Below, one piece after another: positions 8,929 through 17,283 of a stretch of DNA of 33,949 bases (position 1 is its first letter; every line of letters starts with the position of its first letter). The DNA is taken from contig NZ_BMXW01000028.1 in assembly GCF_014651955.1 (NCBI RefSeq), positions 1 through 33,949 on the forward strand, given 5' to 3'. The notes under the pieces were generated by a model. That model was not told the origin of the DNA. It did no database searches and was given only the letters and a program-made list of their open reading frames with translations. The position numbers and the translations under genes were made by a program. This DNA is from Shewanella fodinae. GTDB lineage: Bacteria; Pseudomonadota; Gammaproteobacteria; Enterobacterales; Shewanellaceae.

Positions 8929-10392
8929 TCACGGCTGAGGCAATGGCTGGGGTTGGTAATTTTGCAAGGTTTTCCAAGGCCGAATCCACGGTTCAGCACC
9001 ACCACGTTGCTGTATGATTTTTGCGGCTTTTAATGCTTGCTGGCGGGAACTGAAATGACCGTTAAAAATCACCCACCACGGCCCGTTACGACACAGCCAG
9101 ACCTGACTGTCTTCAGGTAAGACTGATAATTGTCCCGGCACAGATTGCAACTGTTTAACACTGGCGATCTGTAGGGTGTAGCCATCCTTGGGGAGCGTTG
9201 TTTTTGCATTCGTTGCAGCCTTTGTCACTGCCGTGTTACGAGGTTTGCTACCTGCGGTATTCTCAGCATCGGCCGTCACTGTTGGCCGGGGAGCGGCAAC
9301 AGTTTTAACTGGCGCGGAGGCAGATGATTCGCCCAGTTCCGTTGTTTGAGCATTGTTTACCACAGGTAAATCGGACGTCGTAACATCGGCGGTTGCGGCA
9401 GCATCCCGCAATAATTCACTATCTTCAGCGGCAACCACGGTCTCAGCGGTTTTTATTGCCTTCGCTGTTACCTCAATGTGCCTTTCTCGCCAAGGTATTG
9501 TCACAGCGACCGCCGCTGTTTTACTGCTTGGTCGCCAAGCGGGAGACAGCCAATCCAACAGATTTGGGGATAATGAAATTTGGTTACTTACCACCAAACT
9601 GGCGACCTGCTGTTTTGGTAAAGGCGTTGTTATCTTATCGGTATACCAGATAGCGGCGGCCAACATTGACACAACTATCAGCGCGACCAACACTATCCTG
9701 TGCCAGGATTTAGGAGGTACAGCTTTCGGTTCACCCTGCAGTGCCAACTGCAACAGTTGCAAAACCTCCGCAGGAGTTCCACGCTGCTGCTCCAACTGCT
9801 TTATCACTATACTTCTGGGGGTAAACGTCTGTTGCTGAGAGCGAGCCAGCAGTGTTTGGTATAATCCTTCACGTTCCGCTAGTGATAACGGCTCGAGGTT
9901 GACGGGGAGTAACCATTGGCGTTGCTGTTGTGGCAACTGTGGCAACAACTGTTTGGTAAACTCCGGGGAAGCGGTAAGCGTCAAGGTCACAGCCATACCC
10001 GCACACTGAAGTTGCGTTAACAACAGGCATTCAGCCCATAACGTCAAAGGCAGATTATCGGCATCATCCAACAGGATGTGCAGTGGCTTTTGCAGTTGCG
10101 GCACAAAACGCAACAAGGTGTCCACCAGCGGCGTTTCATCATCAAATAATGGATCTGGTAACAACTGCATAATGATTTTGCGCCGGATTTCTGCAGCGCT
10201 AGCATGCTGAGGACAGGCCACCAATGCCAGATTGTAGTCTTCCAACTCATTAGCTAAAGCCGTAATGAGTGTCGTTTTTCCGGCCCCGGCAGCCCCAGTA
10301 AGCAACACCAGTTGCTCACCATAACAGGCAAGGTGCTGCAATCTGTATAGAAGTGCCTCTTGAGAAGGCAAAAGAAGTTGTTCGCCAGCCAC
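8929..10392 (-). CDS. damX: DamX: inner-membrane cell-division protein with ATPase-like and SPOR domains
   Basis: DamX goes to the division septum and binds peptidoglycan stripped of stem peptides through its SPOR domain. The 487-residue protein begins with an AAA-like domain: Walker A GAAGAGKTT (33-41) and Walker B ILLDDAD (106-112). One transmembrane segment follows at about 232-250, then a long low-complexity Ala/Thr/Val/Pro-rich periplasmic linker (about 300-400). A C-terminal SPOR domain (about 403-478) starts at YTLQIAS and includes WWVIFNGHFSSRQQA. The N terminus resembles ExeA/GspA-type ATPases, which shows in the intact P-loop. Between aroB (24 bases upstream) and dam. Confidence 0.9.
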   Translation of the reverse strand: MAGEQLLLPSQEALLYRLQHLACYGEQLVLLTGAAGAGKTTLITALANELEDYNLALVACPQHASAAEIRRKIIMQLLPDPLFDDETPLVDTLLRFVPQLQKPLHILLDDADNLPLTLWAECLLLTQLQCAGMAVTLTLTASPEFTKQLLPQLPQQQRQWLLPVNLEPLSLAEREGLYQTLLARSQQQTFTPRSIVIKQLEQQRGTPAEVLQLLQLALQGEPKAVPPKSWHRIVLVALIVVSMLAAAIWYTDKITTPLPKQQVASLVVSNQISLSPNLLDWLSPAWRPSSKTAAVAVTIPWRERHIEVTAKAIKTAETVVAAEDSELLRDAAATADVTTSDLPVVNNAQTTELGESSASAPVKTVAAPRPTVTADAENTAGSKPRNTAVTKAATNAKTTLPKDGYTLQIASVKQLQSVPGQLSVLPEDSQVWLCRNGPWWVIFNGHFSSRQQALKAAKIIQQRGGAEPWIRPWKTLQNYQPQPLPQP

Positions 10393-10416
10393 CGCTAATC
10401 CGTATCACAAGTGTGA

Positions 10417-11499
10417 TTAATGTTGGCGGATAACCTGCTCCAGCAGTGAATCACTGACGTCGGCAAAGACACCGGCACGCCCTAACGCAGTAGGTAGTAC
10501 CAAACGAATCTGACCAGCCAGGACTTTCTTATCTCGCCGCATATGCTTGATATAATTGTCAAAACTCATGGATTGCGGAGCCTTAACGGGTAATTCGAAA
10601 GTTGCCAGCAGTTGACGAATGCGACAAACAATTGACTCATCCAGCAATCCCATAATCTTAGCCGTTTCAGCAGCAAGGACCGTGCCAGCGGCAACCGCCT
10701 CTCCATGAAGCCAGTTACCGTAGCCCATCTCCGCCTCAATCGCATGACCAAAGGTATGTCCCAGATTGAGCAGCGCTCTAACCCCATGCTCAGTTTCATC
10801 CTCGGCGACCACTTCCGCTTTAATCTCACAGCAACGGCGAATGGCATAGGACAAAGCATCGGGCGCTAACGCCTTTAACGCATCGGCATGTTGTTCAATC
10901 CACTTAAAAAACTCACCGTCCCATATAATGCCGTATTTGATCACCTCGGCCATTCCGGCAGCAAATTCACGTACTGGCAGCGTTTTTAAACAATGAGTAT
11001 CAATCAGCACGGCTTTCGGTTGGTAGAAAGCGCCGATCATATTCTTGCCTAATGGGTGGTTGACCGCAGTTTTACCGCCGACGGAAGAATCAACCTGGGC
11101 CAATAGCGTCGTAGGTATTTGCACAAATGCAACACCACGCTGGTAACTGGCCGCCGCAAAACCGGCCATATCACCTATAACACCGCCACCGAGAGCAACA
11201 ATGACAACATCTCGCCCACAGTTATGCTGCAGTAGCGCGGTGAAGATAGTCTCCAGATGGGTAAGCGTTTTAAACTGTTCGCCGTCAGGCAGCACAACTG
11301 CGTGCACCTGTTTGGCTAAGCTAGATAACACGTCGGTCACCTGCTGTAGATACAGGGGACCAACCGTGTCATTGGTGACAATAAACAGTGTTTTGCCAGC
11401 GAACATTGCCAGCAGTTTATCAGCCTGCAATAACAGATCCTGGCCGATATAAATGGGGTAACTACGTTGGCCCAATTCCACCTGGATCTGTTGCGTCAT
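10417..11499 (-). CDS. aroB: 3-dehydroquinate synthase
   Basis: Second step of the shikimate pathway: converts DAHP to 3-dehydroquinate, using NAD and a divalent metal. 360 residues, as usual (E. coli 362). Recognisable motifs are LPDGEQFKT near 73-81, [11 protein letters not shown] near 104-114, the [21 protein letters not shown] block near 128-148, and [11 protein letters not shown] near 247-257 carrying metal-binding histidines. It starts four bases after the aroK stop, so the two are co-transcribed. Confidence 0.97.
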   Translation of the reverse strand: MTQQIQVELGQRSYPIYIGQDLLLQADKLLAMFAGKTLFIVTNDTVGPLYLQQVTDVLSSLAKQVHAVVLPDGEQFKTLTHLETIFTALLQHNCGRDVVIVALGGGVIGDMAGFAAASYQRGVAFVQIPTTLLAQVDSSVGGKTAVNHPLGKNMIGAFYQPKAVLIDTHCLKTLPVREFAAGMAEVIKYGIIWDGEFFKWIEQHADALKALAPDALSYAIRRCCEIKAEVVAEDETEHGVRALLNLGHTFGHAIEAEMGYGNWLHGEAVAAGTVLAAETAKIMGLLDESIVCRIRQLLATFELPVKAPQSMSFDNYIKHMRRDKKVLAGQIRLVLPTALGRAGVFADVSDSLLEQVIRQH

Positions 11500-11503
11500 A
11501 AGC

Positions 11504-12019
11504 TTAAAAACCTAACTGTTCAATGATCTGGTTCGCGACAACTTTCGCGCTCTGTTCATCGGTTTTCACAACGATATCCGCAATTTCTTCATACAGCGGA
11601 TTACGTATTTCAGCTAACTCTTCCAGAACCTCACGTGGGTTATCCACTTGCAACAATGGTCGACGTTTGTCACGTTGAGTACGCGCCACTTGCTTGTCGA
11701 TAGTTGTTTCAAGATAAACCACGATACCTCTAGCAGAGAGATAGTTACGGATATCCTTGCTCTGAACCGAACCACCACCAGTCGCCAGTACAATACCGTG
11801 TTTTTCAGTTAAATCGGAGATGACCTGAGCTTCACGACGGCGAAACCCCTCTTCGCCTTCTACGTCAAAAACCCACGCAATATCTGCGCCGGTGCGACTT
11901 TCAATTTCCTGATCAGAATCGTGGAATTCCAGGTGCAGCATTTGTGCTAAGTGACGGCCTATAGTGCTTTTGCCTGCGCCCATAGGACCTACCAAAAATA
12001 TATTACGTTTTTCAGCCAT
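11504..12019 (-). CDS. aroK: Shikimate kinase I
   Basis: Phosphorylates shikimate at the 3-hydroxyl with ATP. The 171-residue NMP-kinase-fold protein has the P-loop GPMGAGKST (11-19), shikimate-binding HDSDQEIE with Asp34 and Asp36, an FRRREA segment (59-64), and GGG (81-83). The RRPLL lid segment lies near 117-121. It is the first gene of aroK-aroB-damX-dam and follows pilQ in the same direction after a 212-base gap containing two hairpins. Confidence 0.96.
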   Translation of the reverse strand: MAEKRNIFLVGPMGAGKSTIGRHLAQMLHLEFHDSDQEIESRTGADIAWVFDVEGEEGFRRREAQVISDLTEKHGIVLATGGGSVQSKDIRNYLSARGIVVYLETTIDKQVARTQRDKRRPLLQVDNPREVLEELAEIRNPLYEEIADIVVKTDEQSAKVVANQIIEQLGF

Positions 12020-12057
12020 TTCTTATACGTCTGAATCTTATGAAAAGTTTGCCGAAA

Positions 12058-12079
12058 GTCGGTTTAGGGTCAAACCGAC
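12058..12079 (-). promoter_or_regulatory. Hairpin in the aroK leader
   Basis: Perfect 8-bp inverted repeat GTCGGTTT/AAACCGAC (12058-12065 and 12072-12079) with a 6-base loop, 39 bases upstream of the aroK start. On the minus strand it contains a TTGACC (12068-12073) that would suit a -35 box, but no convincing -10 box follows at the right distance. It may be an operator, a leader stem, or a weak terminator for the pil operon. Confidence 0.35.
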
Positions 12080-12190
12080 AGGATTGTTTTACCTTGCTCT
12101 AATGAGACTTGACCGGGGATTATCTCAGCTAATGGAGGCTTTAGGCAAGCTCACCCCTCCATTAAAGCCAAAATTCTTCCTTGAAAGTGG

Positions 12191-12211
12191 TGCCAGTGGC
12201 TAGCACTGGCA
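12191..12211 (-). terminator. Hairpin after pilQ, possible weak terminator
   Basis: Perfect 8-bp stem TGCCAGTG/CACTGGCA (12191-12198 and 12204-12211) with a 5-base loop, 21 bases past the pilQ stop codon. The minus-strand sequence after it (CCACTTTCAAGG) has no real U tract, so termination may be weak or the stem may mainly protect the 3' end of the pil message. Confidence 0.4.
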
Positions 12212-12231
12212 TTCCAAACAGAACCGCAGCA

Positions 12232-14283
12232 TCAGAATTTTTCAGTCACAATCTTGGGAGTCACAAATATCAGCAGCTCATGACGTTCATTGGAATCTGA
12301 AGTGTTACGAAATAACGCTCCCAGCACCGGAATATCCCCTAATACTGGCACTTTGTTAACACTATTTATTAACTGCTGCTGATAAATCCCACCCAGAACG
12401 ATAGTTTCACCATTGTTTACCAACACCTGAGTCCCCACTTTTTGAGTGTTGATTGACACGGCTTCTCCCAGTGGGGTTGTAACAACTTCACCCTTGGAGT
12501 CCTGAGTAATTTCCAAATCCAGAATAACCTTGTTATCCGGCGTAATCTGCGGTGTCACCCGCAACGATAATACCGCTTTTTTAAAGCGTACAGTTGCCGC
12601 ACCACTAGATGCTGACTCAACATACGGGATTTCCACCCCTTGTTCAATATAGGCAGACTTCTGGTTCGAGGTGGTGATACGCGGACTGGCGATAATCTCG
12701 CCTTTGTTTTCCTGTTCCAGCGCGCTCAGTTCTAGGTCGAGTATGGTACCATCGGCCAGTTTAGATACATTAAACGCAATACTGGCAGCGTTGTTAGCAC
12801 CCGCAGGCAGATTCACATTTAGGCGATCATCCAAGGAAGGTGTCGTCCCGGAAACCAGCGATGAAGCACCTTCCAGCGTGCCTGAAGTCCCTTTGTTACC
12901 CTGCAGATCGGTGATACCCCAGCGCACCCCCAGATCCTGTGCAACCGTGTCACTCACAGTCACCATGCGCGATTCAATCAGCACTTGCTTGATGGGAATA
13001 TCTAATACATCGACCAGACGATGAACATTCTCCAGGGTTTCAGCCGTGTCTTTCACCAACAACGTATTGGTACGCTCATCTACCGCGACAGAACCACGAT
13101 CTGTTAACAAACTGGTCCCTTCACCTTTGAGTAATTTGGCAACATCTGTCGCCTTGGCGTAATTGATCTGCAGATACTCTGAGTACAATGGCGCTAACTT
13201 CTGTACTTCCTGTTTATTTTTCAGATCCTGACTTTCACGAATAGCGATTTCGTCGGCGGGCGCTACCATCAGAATATTACCTTCGATACGCTTATCCAAA
13301 CCTTTGGTCTTCAGGATCAGATCCAAGGCCTGATCCCAGGGTACGTTATCCAGGCGCAAGGTGATGCTACCTTCTACCGTATCGCTGGTCACTAAGTTGA
13401 AGTGGTTGTAATCCGCGAGGATCTGTAACACGGTACGCACAGAGATATTCTGGAAGTCCAGTGATAGTTTTTTCCCGGTATATTTTTTCTCGGGCTCAAC
13501 CACGGTCGCTTTTTCATCCTCGCTCATGGTCAGCGTAAACAGGTTTCCGTCCTGCTTATAATCGTATTTGTACGGACCTTTGATATCGATAAGAAAACGG
13601 GTGGTCAAATCATCACGGAAAGTCTCGAAACTGCGCACCGGCGTGGCAAAATCTTGCACATCCATCACGTACAGCATGTCGTCAGGAATATCCGTGTTAT
13701 AAAACTTGACTTCCAATTTTGCCCCAACTTGTTTGACGTCTGCGGCAACAGATGCATTTCCGAGTTGAACCAACAACTCGCCACCTTTATCACCAGCGCG
13801 ATGGAAATCAATATTCTTGATTTTATTGACGAATGGGCTAGAGGCTTTATCCGCAGCATTCATAGTTTCGTCGTTAATGGTCAGGCGATAGCTGCTACCA
13901 ATAGCTTTGCCCTGATACGGACGGACTTTGTCTAGCTTCAGTGCTACCTGTAATGTGTCCGGTTGCTGTTCCGTTGCCAACTGCTCAACCCCTACCTGTT
14001 TAATGGGGAGCACCGACTGTTGAAGTGCTGAGACTGTGTCGCGGAAATTGAGCTTAATACTTGCAGGATCAGCACTGAGTTTGATTTCTGGCTCAGAGAC
14101 TGGGCTGTCAAATACCAACTCCAGCTCCAATTGGTGATCTATGATAGTGTGGTATTTGACATCGACGAGCTTGTTCGCAGCCAAAGCACAAGGAACCAGA
14201 TTCACCATCAACACGCAGCCCAATGCGACTCGCCACCAGTTGCCTGCTGTCTTATGGGTTTTATGCACCAAAGAAAATCTCAT
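12232..14283 (-). CDS. pilQ: Type IV pilus secretin PilQ
   Basis: Outer-membrane secretin that forms the gated pore for the type IV pilus. The 683-residue protein has a signal peptide with a likely cleavage after ALA near residue 35. N-terminal AMIN-type peptidoglycan-binding regions follow (about 40-250), then the secretin N0/STN domain beginning near KLSLDFQNISVRTVL (about 270). A secretin N1-type repeat lies around 370-440. The C-terminal secretin barrel includes VPVLGDIPVLGALFRN near 644-659 and ends in LLIFVTPKIV. The ATG at 14283 has AGGAAGAG upstream. Last gene of the pilMNOPQ cluster, 21 bases downstream of pilP, and followed by aroK, an arrangement common in gammaproteobacteria. Confidence 0.95.
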   Translation of the reverse strand: MRFSLVHKTHKTAGNWWRVALGCVLMVNLVPCALAANKLVDVKYHTIIDHQLELELVFDSPVSEPEIKLSADPASIKLNFRDTVSALQQSVLPIKQVGVEQLATEQQPDTLQVALKLDKVRPYQGKAIGSSYRLTINDETMNAADKASSPFVNKIKNIDFHRAGDKGGELLVQLGNASVAADVKQVGAKLEVKFYNTDIPDDMLYVMDVQDFATPVRSFETFRDDLTTRFLIDIKGPYKYDYKQDGNLFTLTMSEDEKATVVEPEKKYTGKKLSLDFQNISVRTVLQILADYNHFNLVTSDTVEGSITLRLDNVPWDQALDLILKTKGLDKRIEGNILMVAPADEIAIRESQDLKNKQEVQKLAPLYSEYLQINYAKATDVAKLLKGEGTSLLTDRGSVAVDERTNTLLVKDTAETLENVHRLVDVLDIPIKQVLIESRMVTVSDTVAQDLGVRWGITDLQGNKGTSGTLEGASSLVSGTTPSLDDRLNVNLPAGANNAASIAFNVSKLADGTILDLELSALEQENKGEIIASPRITTSNQKSAYIEQGVEIPYVESASSGAATVRFKKAVLSLRVTPQITPDNKVILDLEITQDSKGEVVTTPLGEAVSINTQKVGTQVLVNNGETIVLGGIYQQQLINSVNKVPVLGDIPVLGALFRNTSDSNERHELLIFVTPKIVTEKF

Positions 14284-14304
14284 TGTTCTCTCTTCCTTTG
14301 CTTA

Positions 14305-14820
14305 TTATTCGCCGGTCAAATCCAGACTGCTGCTGCGTTCGGTCCAACAACCGGAACCGTCTGGAATCAATTCTGTAATGTCGATACTGCTGGGTGTGAT
14401 CTTAGTAATGTGGCCACTGAATAGCCCTAAATAGTTGCCAACCCCAAGGCGATAAACGTTACCATCGGAGGTTTCAATTAAGGCCCAGATCACACCACCA
14501 TCACTCAGCGTGCCGCGCATTTTCAAATTATCTAAGGCATACGCTTCTAGCCGCTCTTTACGCCGCTTAAGATCTGGGTGCAGACAGTCCTTTGTGGTAT
14601 CCACAGCTTCGGCAGTCAGCTCCCGTGATGGTGGCACAAAAGGACTGCGCAGCAAGTCGGCCGCATACTGAAAATGTTCAAATTTAGGTGGTTCTTTTAA
14701 AGGCGGAATACGCGCGACATGTTGTTGTTTCACACTCGCCACAAACTGCTGCAAATCAGCACGATCGCCAATACACCCTGCCAGCAACATCATTAGCATC
14801 AGGGGCAATATCCATCTCAT
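14305..14820 (-). CDS. pilP: Type IV pilus alignment lipoprotein PilP
   Basis: Inner-membrane lipoprotein that connects the PilMNO platform to the N0 domain of PilQ. The signal peptide ends in a lipobox, LLAGC, with Cys16 lipidated. A flexible stretch is followed by a beta-rich HR-type domain from about 85, with MRGTLSDGGVIWALIETSDG (100-119) and the YRLGVGNYLGLFSGHI segment. 171 residues, normal for the family. The start overlaps the pilO stop by four bases, suggesting translational coupling. Confidence 0.94.
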   Translation of the reverse strand: MRWILPLMLMMLLAGCIGDRADLQQFVASVKQQHVARIPPLKEPPKFEHFQYAADLLRSPFVPPSRELTAEAVDTTKDCLHPDLKRRKERLEAYALDNLKMRGTLSDGGVIWALIETSDGNVYRLGVGNYLGLFSGHITKITPSSIDITELIPDGSGCWTERSSSLDLTGE

Positions 14821-15443
14821 TTGCTCTTCCCCTTAGCCTTGGCATTATTTGCCGGCACTTCAGCACCCTCTTTAAAGCGATAGGTTTTGGCTAGCACTTC
14901 CATTGACAGATTACCGTCGGCTTCACGCTTAATCACAAAATCGTGCAAACTGACAATACGGGGCAACTTGGCAACACCACTGACCATGTGTCCCATCTGG
15001 TGATAATCCCCAGTCACCGACATGCGTATAGGGTACTCAATATAGAAATCGCGCTGAATTTCGGCATCCCAGTCAATGCTGCGAATACGGAGTCCTGAGT
15101 CAGTGGCCACAAAGGTCAGATCGTCCAATAATCCCGGCATCTCATTTTGCGAAGGCAGCATCTTTAGCAACTCTGCAAACTGAGCCTCCATCTGTTTCAA
15201 CTGCTCCCGATAAAGTTCAAGATTAGCAGCCAACTGGTACTTACTACGAAAATCCTCGCGTAACTGCTGCTCTTTGCCCTGCTCCACCTTGTATGCATCG
15301 ATAGCGTCAGAGACAACCAAAAAGTAACCGACAACAAACACCAGAATCGCCAATATCAGTGCAAAAACCGCTTTTACCTGTGTTGGCCAGCCGCCGATAT
15401 TTTCCATGTCCAGATCGTTGAACTGACTTAAATCAAATTTCAT
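14817..15443 (-). CDS. pilO: Type IV pilus inner-membrane alignment protein PilO
   Basis: Bitopic inner-membrane protein that pairs with PilN and binds PilP. After a short cytoplasmic stretch there is one transmembrane helix at about 22-46. A coiled-coil region (about 48-95, rich in Glu, Gln, Lys and Leu) and a ferredoxin-like periplasmic domain follow. The Pro-containing LLKMLPSQNEMPGLLDDL (92-109) is a PilO hallmark. The 208-residue length is typical. Both ends overlap the neighbouring genes by four bases (pilN before, pilP after). Confidence 0.94.
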   Translation of the reverse strand: MKFDLSQFNDLDMENIGGWPTQVKAVFALILAILVFVVGYFLVVSDAIDAYKVEQGKEQQLREDFRSKYQLAANLELYREQLKQMEAQFAELLKMLPSQNEMPGLLDDLTFVATDSGLRIRSIDWDAEIQRDFYIEYPIRMSVTGDYHQMGHMVSGVAKLPRIVSLHDFVIKREADGNLSMEVLAKTYRFKEGAEVPANNAKAKGKSK

Positions 15444-16033
15444 TTGGCAGTTCCCCCTTTAGTCGTCTGGGTCGGACCTACGGGAGCTGGCTCTCCACCT
15501 TTAATGGTAATTTTGAGACTAAAGTGCTGTAACTCGCGAATGTCATCCTTTTGCGATACGATCGACTGCATGGTAGGGTCCTGCAGCCATTCAGACGCTT
15601 TTATTTTTCGCATCATATTGGCCACATTGTTATTGGACTCACTGCGCCCTTCAATCCATATAATGCTGCCTTTCTTCTCCACGCTGGACAGGTAGACTCC
15701 CGCAGGAATAACCCTTACGAGTTCATCCAGAATATGCGTAGGCAGATTGCGCGATTGCTGCAGATCCAAAATGATCTCAGTGCGTTTTTCAATATCGGCT
15801 TTACGTTGCTTGATCTTATTTATTTCGGCAATTTGCTTATCAAGCTGCTGGATCTCATTTTGCAGGTAAGCATTACGTCCACGCTGATCATCGGTCATCA
15901 ATCCAATAAACTGCAATGCCAAGTAAACCAACACTGCCGCACCAATAAATACCGCGACCAAGATACCTATATAGTCTCGCTTTTGCTTTTCCCTCGCTTC
16001 ATCACGCCAAGGCAGCAGGTTTATGTTCGCCAT
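15440..16033 (-). CDS. pilN: Type IV pilus inner-membrane alignment protein PilN
   Basis: Bitopic partner of PilO whose cytoplasmic N terminus docks into PilM. The start at 16033 gives the PilM-binding motif INLLPWR at residues 4-10, which is diagnostic; an upstream in-frame start would add ten unrelated residues. One transmembrane helix lies at about 21-44. A coiled coil (about 48-90) and a ferredoxin-like periplasmic domain follow. 197 residues. The chosen start lies inside the 3' end of pilM (13-base overlap), and GGAG lies nine bases upstream. Confidence 0.94.
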   Translation of the reverse strand: MANINLLPWRDEAREKQKRDYIGILVAVFIGAAVLVYLALQFIGLMTDDQRGRNAYLQNEIQQLDKQIAEINKIKQRKADIEKRTEIILDLQQSRNLPTHILDELVRVIPAGVYLSSVEKKGSIIWIEGRSESNNNVANMMRKIKASEWLQDPTMQSIVSQKDDIRELQHFSLKITIKGGEPAPVGPTQTTKGGTAK

Positions 16034-17100
16034 TGCCCATAGCTCCTTAATGCGAGACCGCAAGCAATCATATATTTGCCGATATTAGGCTGCAGTTGCT
16101 TCTGCACACTGTCATCTGCCCGCAAAGCCCCTTTAAAAGGATCGGCGATAATCGCGGGAACGCCTAATTCATTAGTGAGTAGCGTGGCCATGCCGACCAG
16201 CTTTGAGGTGCCGCCACACAGCACCAGTTGATCAACTTTATCTTTGCCGTTAGAAGTACAATAGATCTGCAAGGTACGCTTGATCTGCTGAAGCAGTTGA
16301 TTCTGGAAGGGAGAGAGCACTTCAAACATGTAGTTTCGCGGCAGATCGCCTTCGACTTTAGCCTTCTCTGCCTGTTCATACGGCAAACCATAAAAAGAAA
16401 GAATTGACTGGGTGAAGCTTTCACCGCCAAAGGCTTGTTCACGGATAAAGGTGGTTTCACCGTGTTCTACTACCGCAAACGTTGTCATGTTGGCACCAAT
16501 ATCCACCAGCACCACCACACCTTTGGCAATCTCTGCCGGTAGCTGGCCAGCGATAAGTTCATAAGCGCGGCCCAGCGCGTAACCTTCAACATCAACCACT
16601 TTAGCTTCAAGGTCTACCGCATCCAGCACATCGACCCGAGAATCGATATTTTCAGTACGACAAGCACTGAGCAATACCTCCACCTTGGACGGATCAGCTT
16701 TGTTAACATTAAGTGTTTCGAAATCGATGGAAACTTCATCAAGGGAATAGGGGATAAGATTATCGGCTTCAATCTCGATCTGGGCTTCCATTTCAGCTTC
16801 TGTTAGCGCGGCATCCATGTAGATCACTTTAGTCATTACCGCCGACCCGGAAACTGCCACTGCCGCATATTTACAGGATTTGGGTAACTGGCGCTTGAGT
16901 TGCCTCAATGATTCAATAACAGCGTCTGCATACCTGATATCATGGTCGCTGACAGCGCCCTTTTTCACAGGAACCACGGCATAAGCCTGTATTTTATAAC
17001 CTTCAGCAATCTTCCCCAGTAAAACGGCCTTGACCTCGTGCGAGCCGATGTCTATTCCGACCATTTGAGGGGCTTGACGCTTCCATAGATTAGCAAGCAT
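16021..17100 (-). CDS. pilM: Type IV pilus assembly protein PilM (actin-like ATPase)
   Basis: Cytoplasmic FtsA/actin-like protein that binds the PilN N terminus and links the pilus motor to the envelope complex. 359 residues, normal for the family. The nucleotide-binding motifs are GIDIGSHEVKAVLL (15-28, phosphate 1) and VVLVDIGANMTTFAVV near 195-210 (phosphate 2), with the adenosine segment LVLCGGTSKLVG near 294-305. First gene of the pil operon, divergent from mrcA across 183 bases. That divergence is conserved in many gammaproteobacteria. Confidence 0.95.
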   Translation of the reverse strand: MLANLWKRQAPQMVGIDIGSHEVKAVLLGKIAEGYKIQAYAVVPVKKGAVSDHDIRYADAVIESLRQLKRQLPKSCKYAAVAVSGSAVMTKVIYMDAALTEAEMEAQIEIEADNLIPYSLDEVSIDFETLNVNKADPSKVEVLLSACRTENIDSRVDVLDAVDLEAKVVDVEGYALGRAYELIAGQLPAEIAKGVVVLVDIGANMTTFAVVEHGETTFIREQAFGGESFTQSILSFYGLPYEQAEKAKVEGDLPRNYMFEVLSPFQNQLLQQIKRTLQIYCTSNGKDKVDQLVLCGGTSKLVGMATLLTNELGVPAIIADPFKGALRADDSVQKQLQPNIGKYMIACGLALRSYGQWRT

Positions 17101-17222
17101 TGTCCCAGAGCCTTATTGTTATTGTTGAACCAAAGCGTAGCATAAACATAGTTCACTTGTGACCTTTATATAATATTCTATTAACATTTTTGCACTGTTT
17201 ATTTTTAATACTTGTAATTCAC

Positions 17223-17251
17223 TTCACCCCGACCGCGACGCCTTATATACT
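17223..17251 (+). promoter_or_regulatory. Probable mrcA sigma-70 promoter
   Basis: TATACT at 17246-17251 is 33 bases before the mrcA start codon. TTCACC (17223-17228) stands 17 bases upstream as a weak -35 box. The AT-rich sequence just before it (about 17160-17215) could act as an UP-like element or serve the divergent pilM promoter. Confidence 0.45.
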
Positions 17252-17283
17252 ATTGAACCCTCAACAGGTTATGGAATAATCCG

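Noticed and set aside
11964..12203. Plus-strand 79-residue frame in the pilQ-aroK gap
   Set aside because: It runs out of aroK antisense, has no ribosome-binding site or recognisable domain, and covers the two hairpins, which explain the gap better.
14131..14434. Two overlapping plus-strand frames across the pilQ start and pilP end
   Set aside because: They are antisense to well-supported pil genes, overlap each other in different frames, and have no family resemblance.
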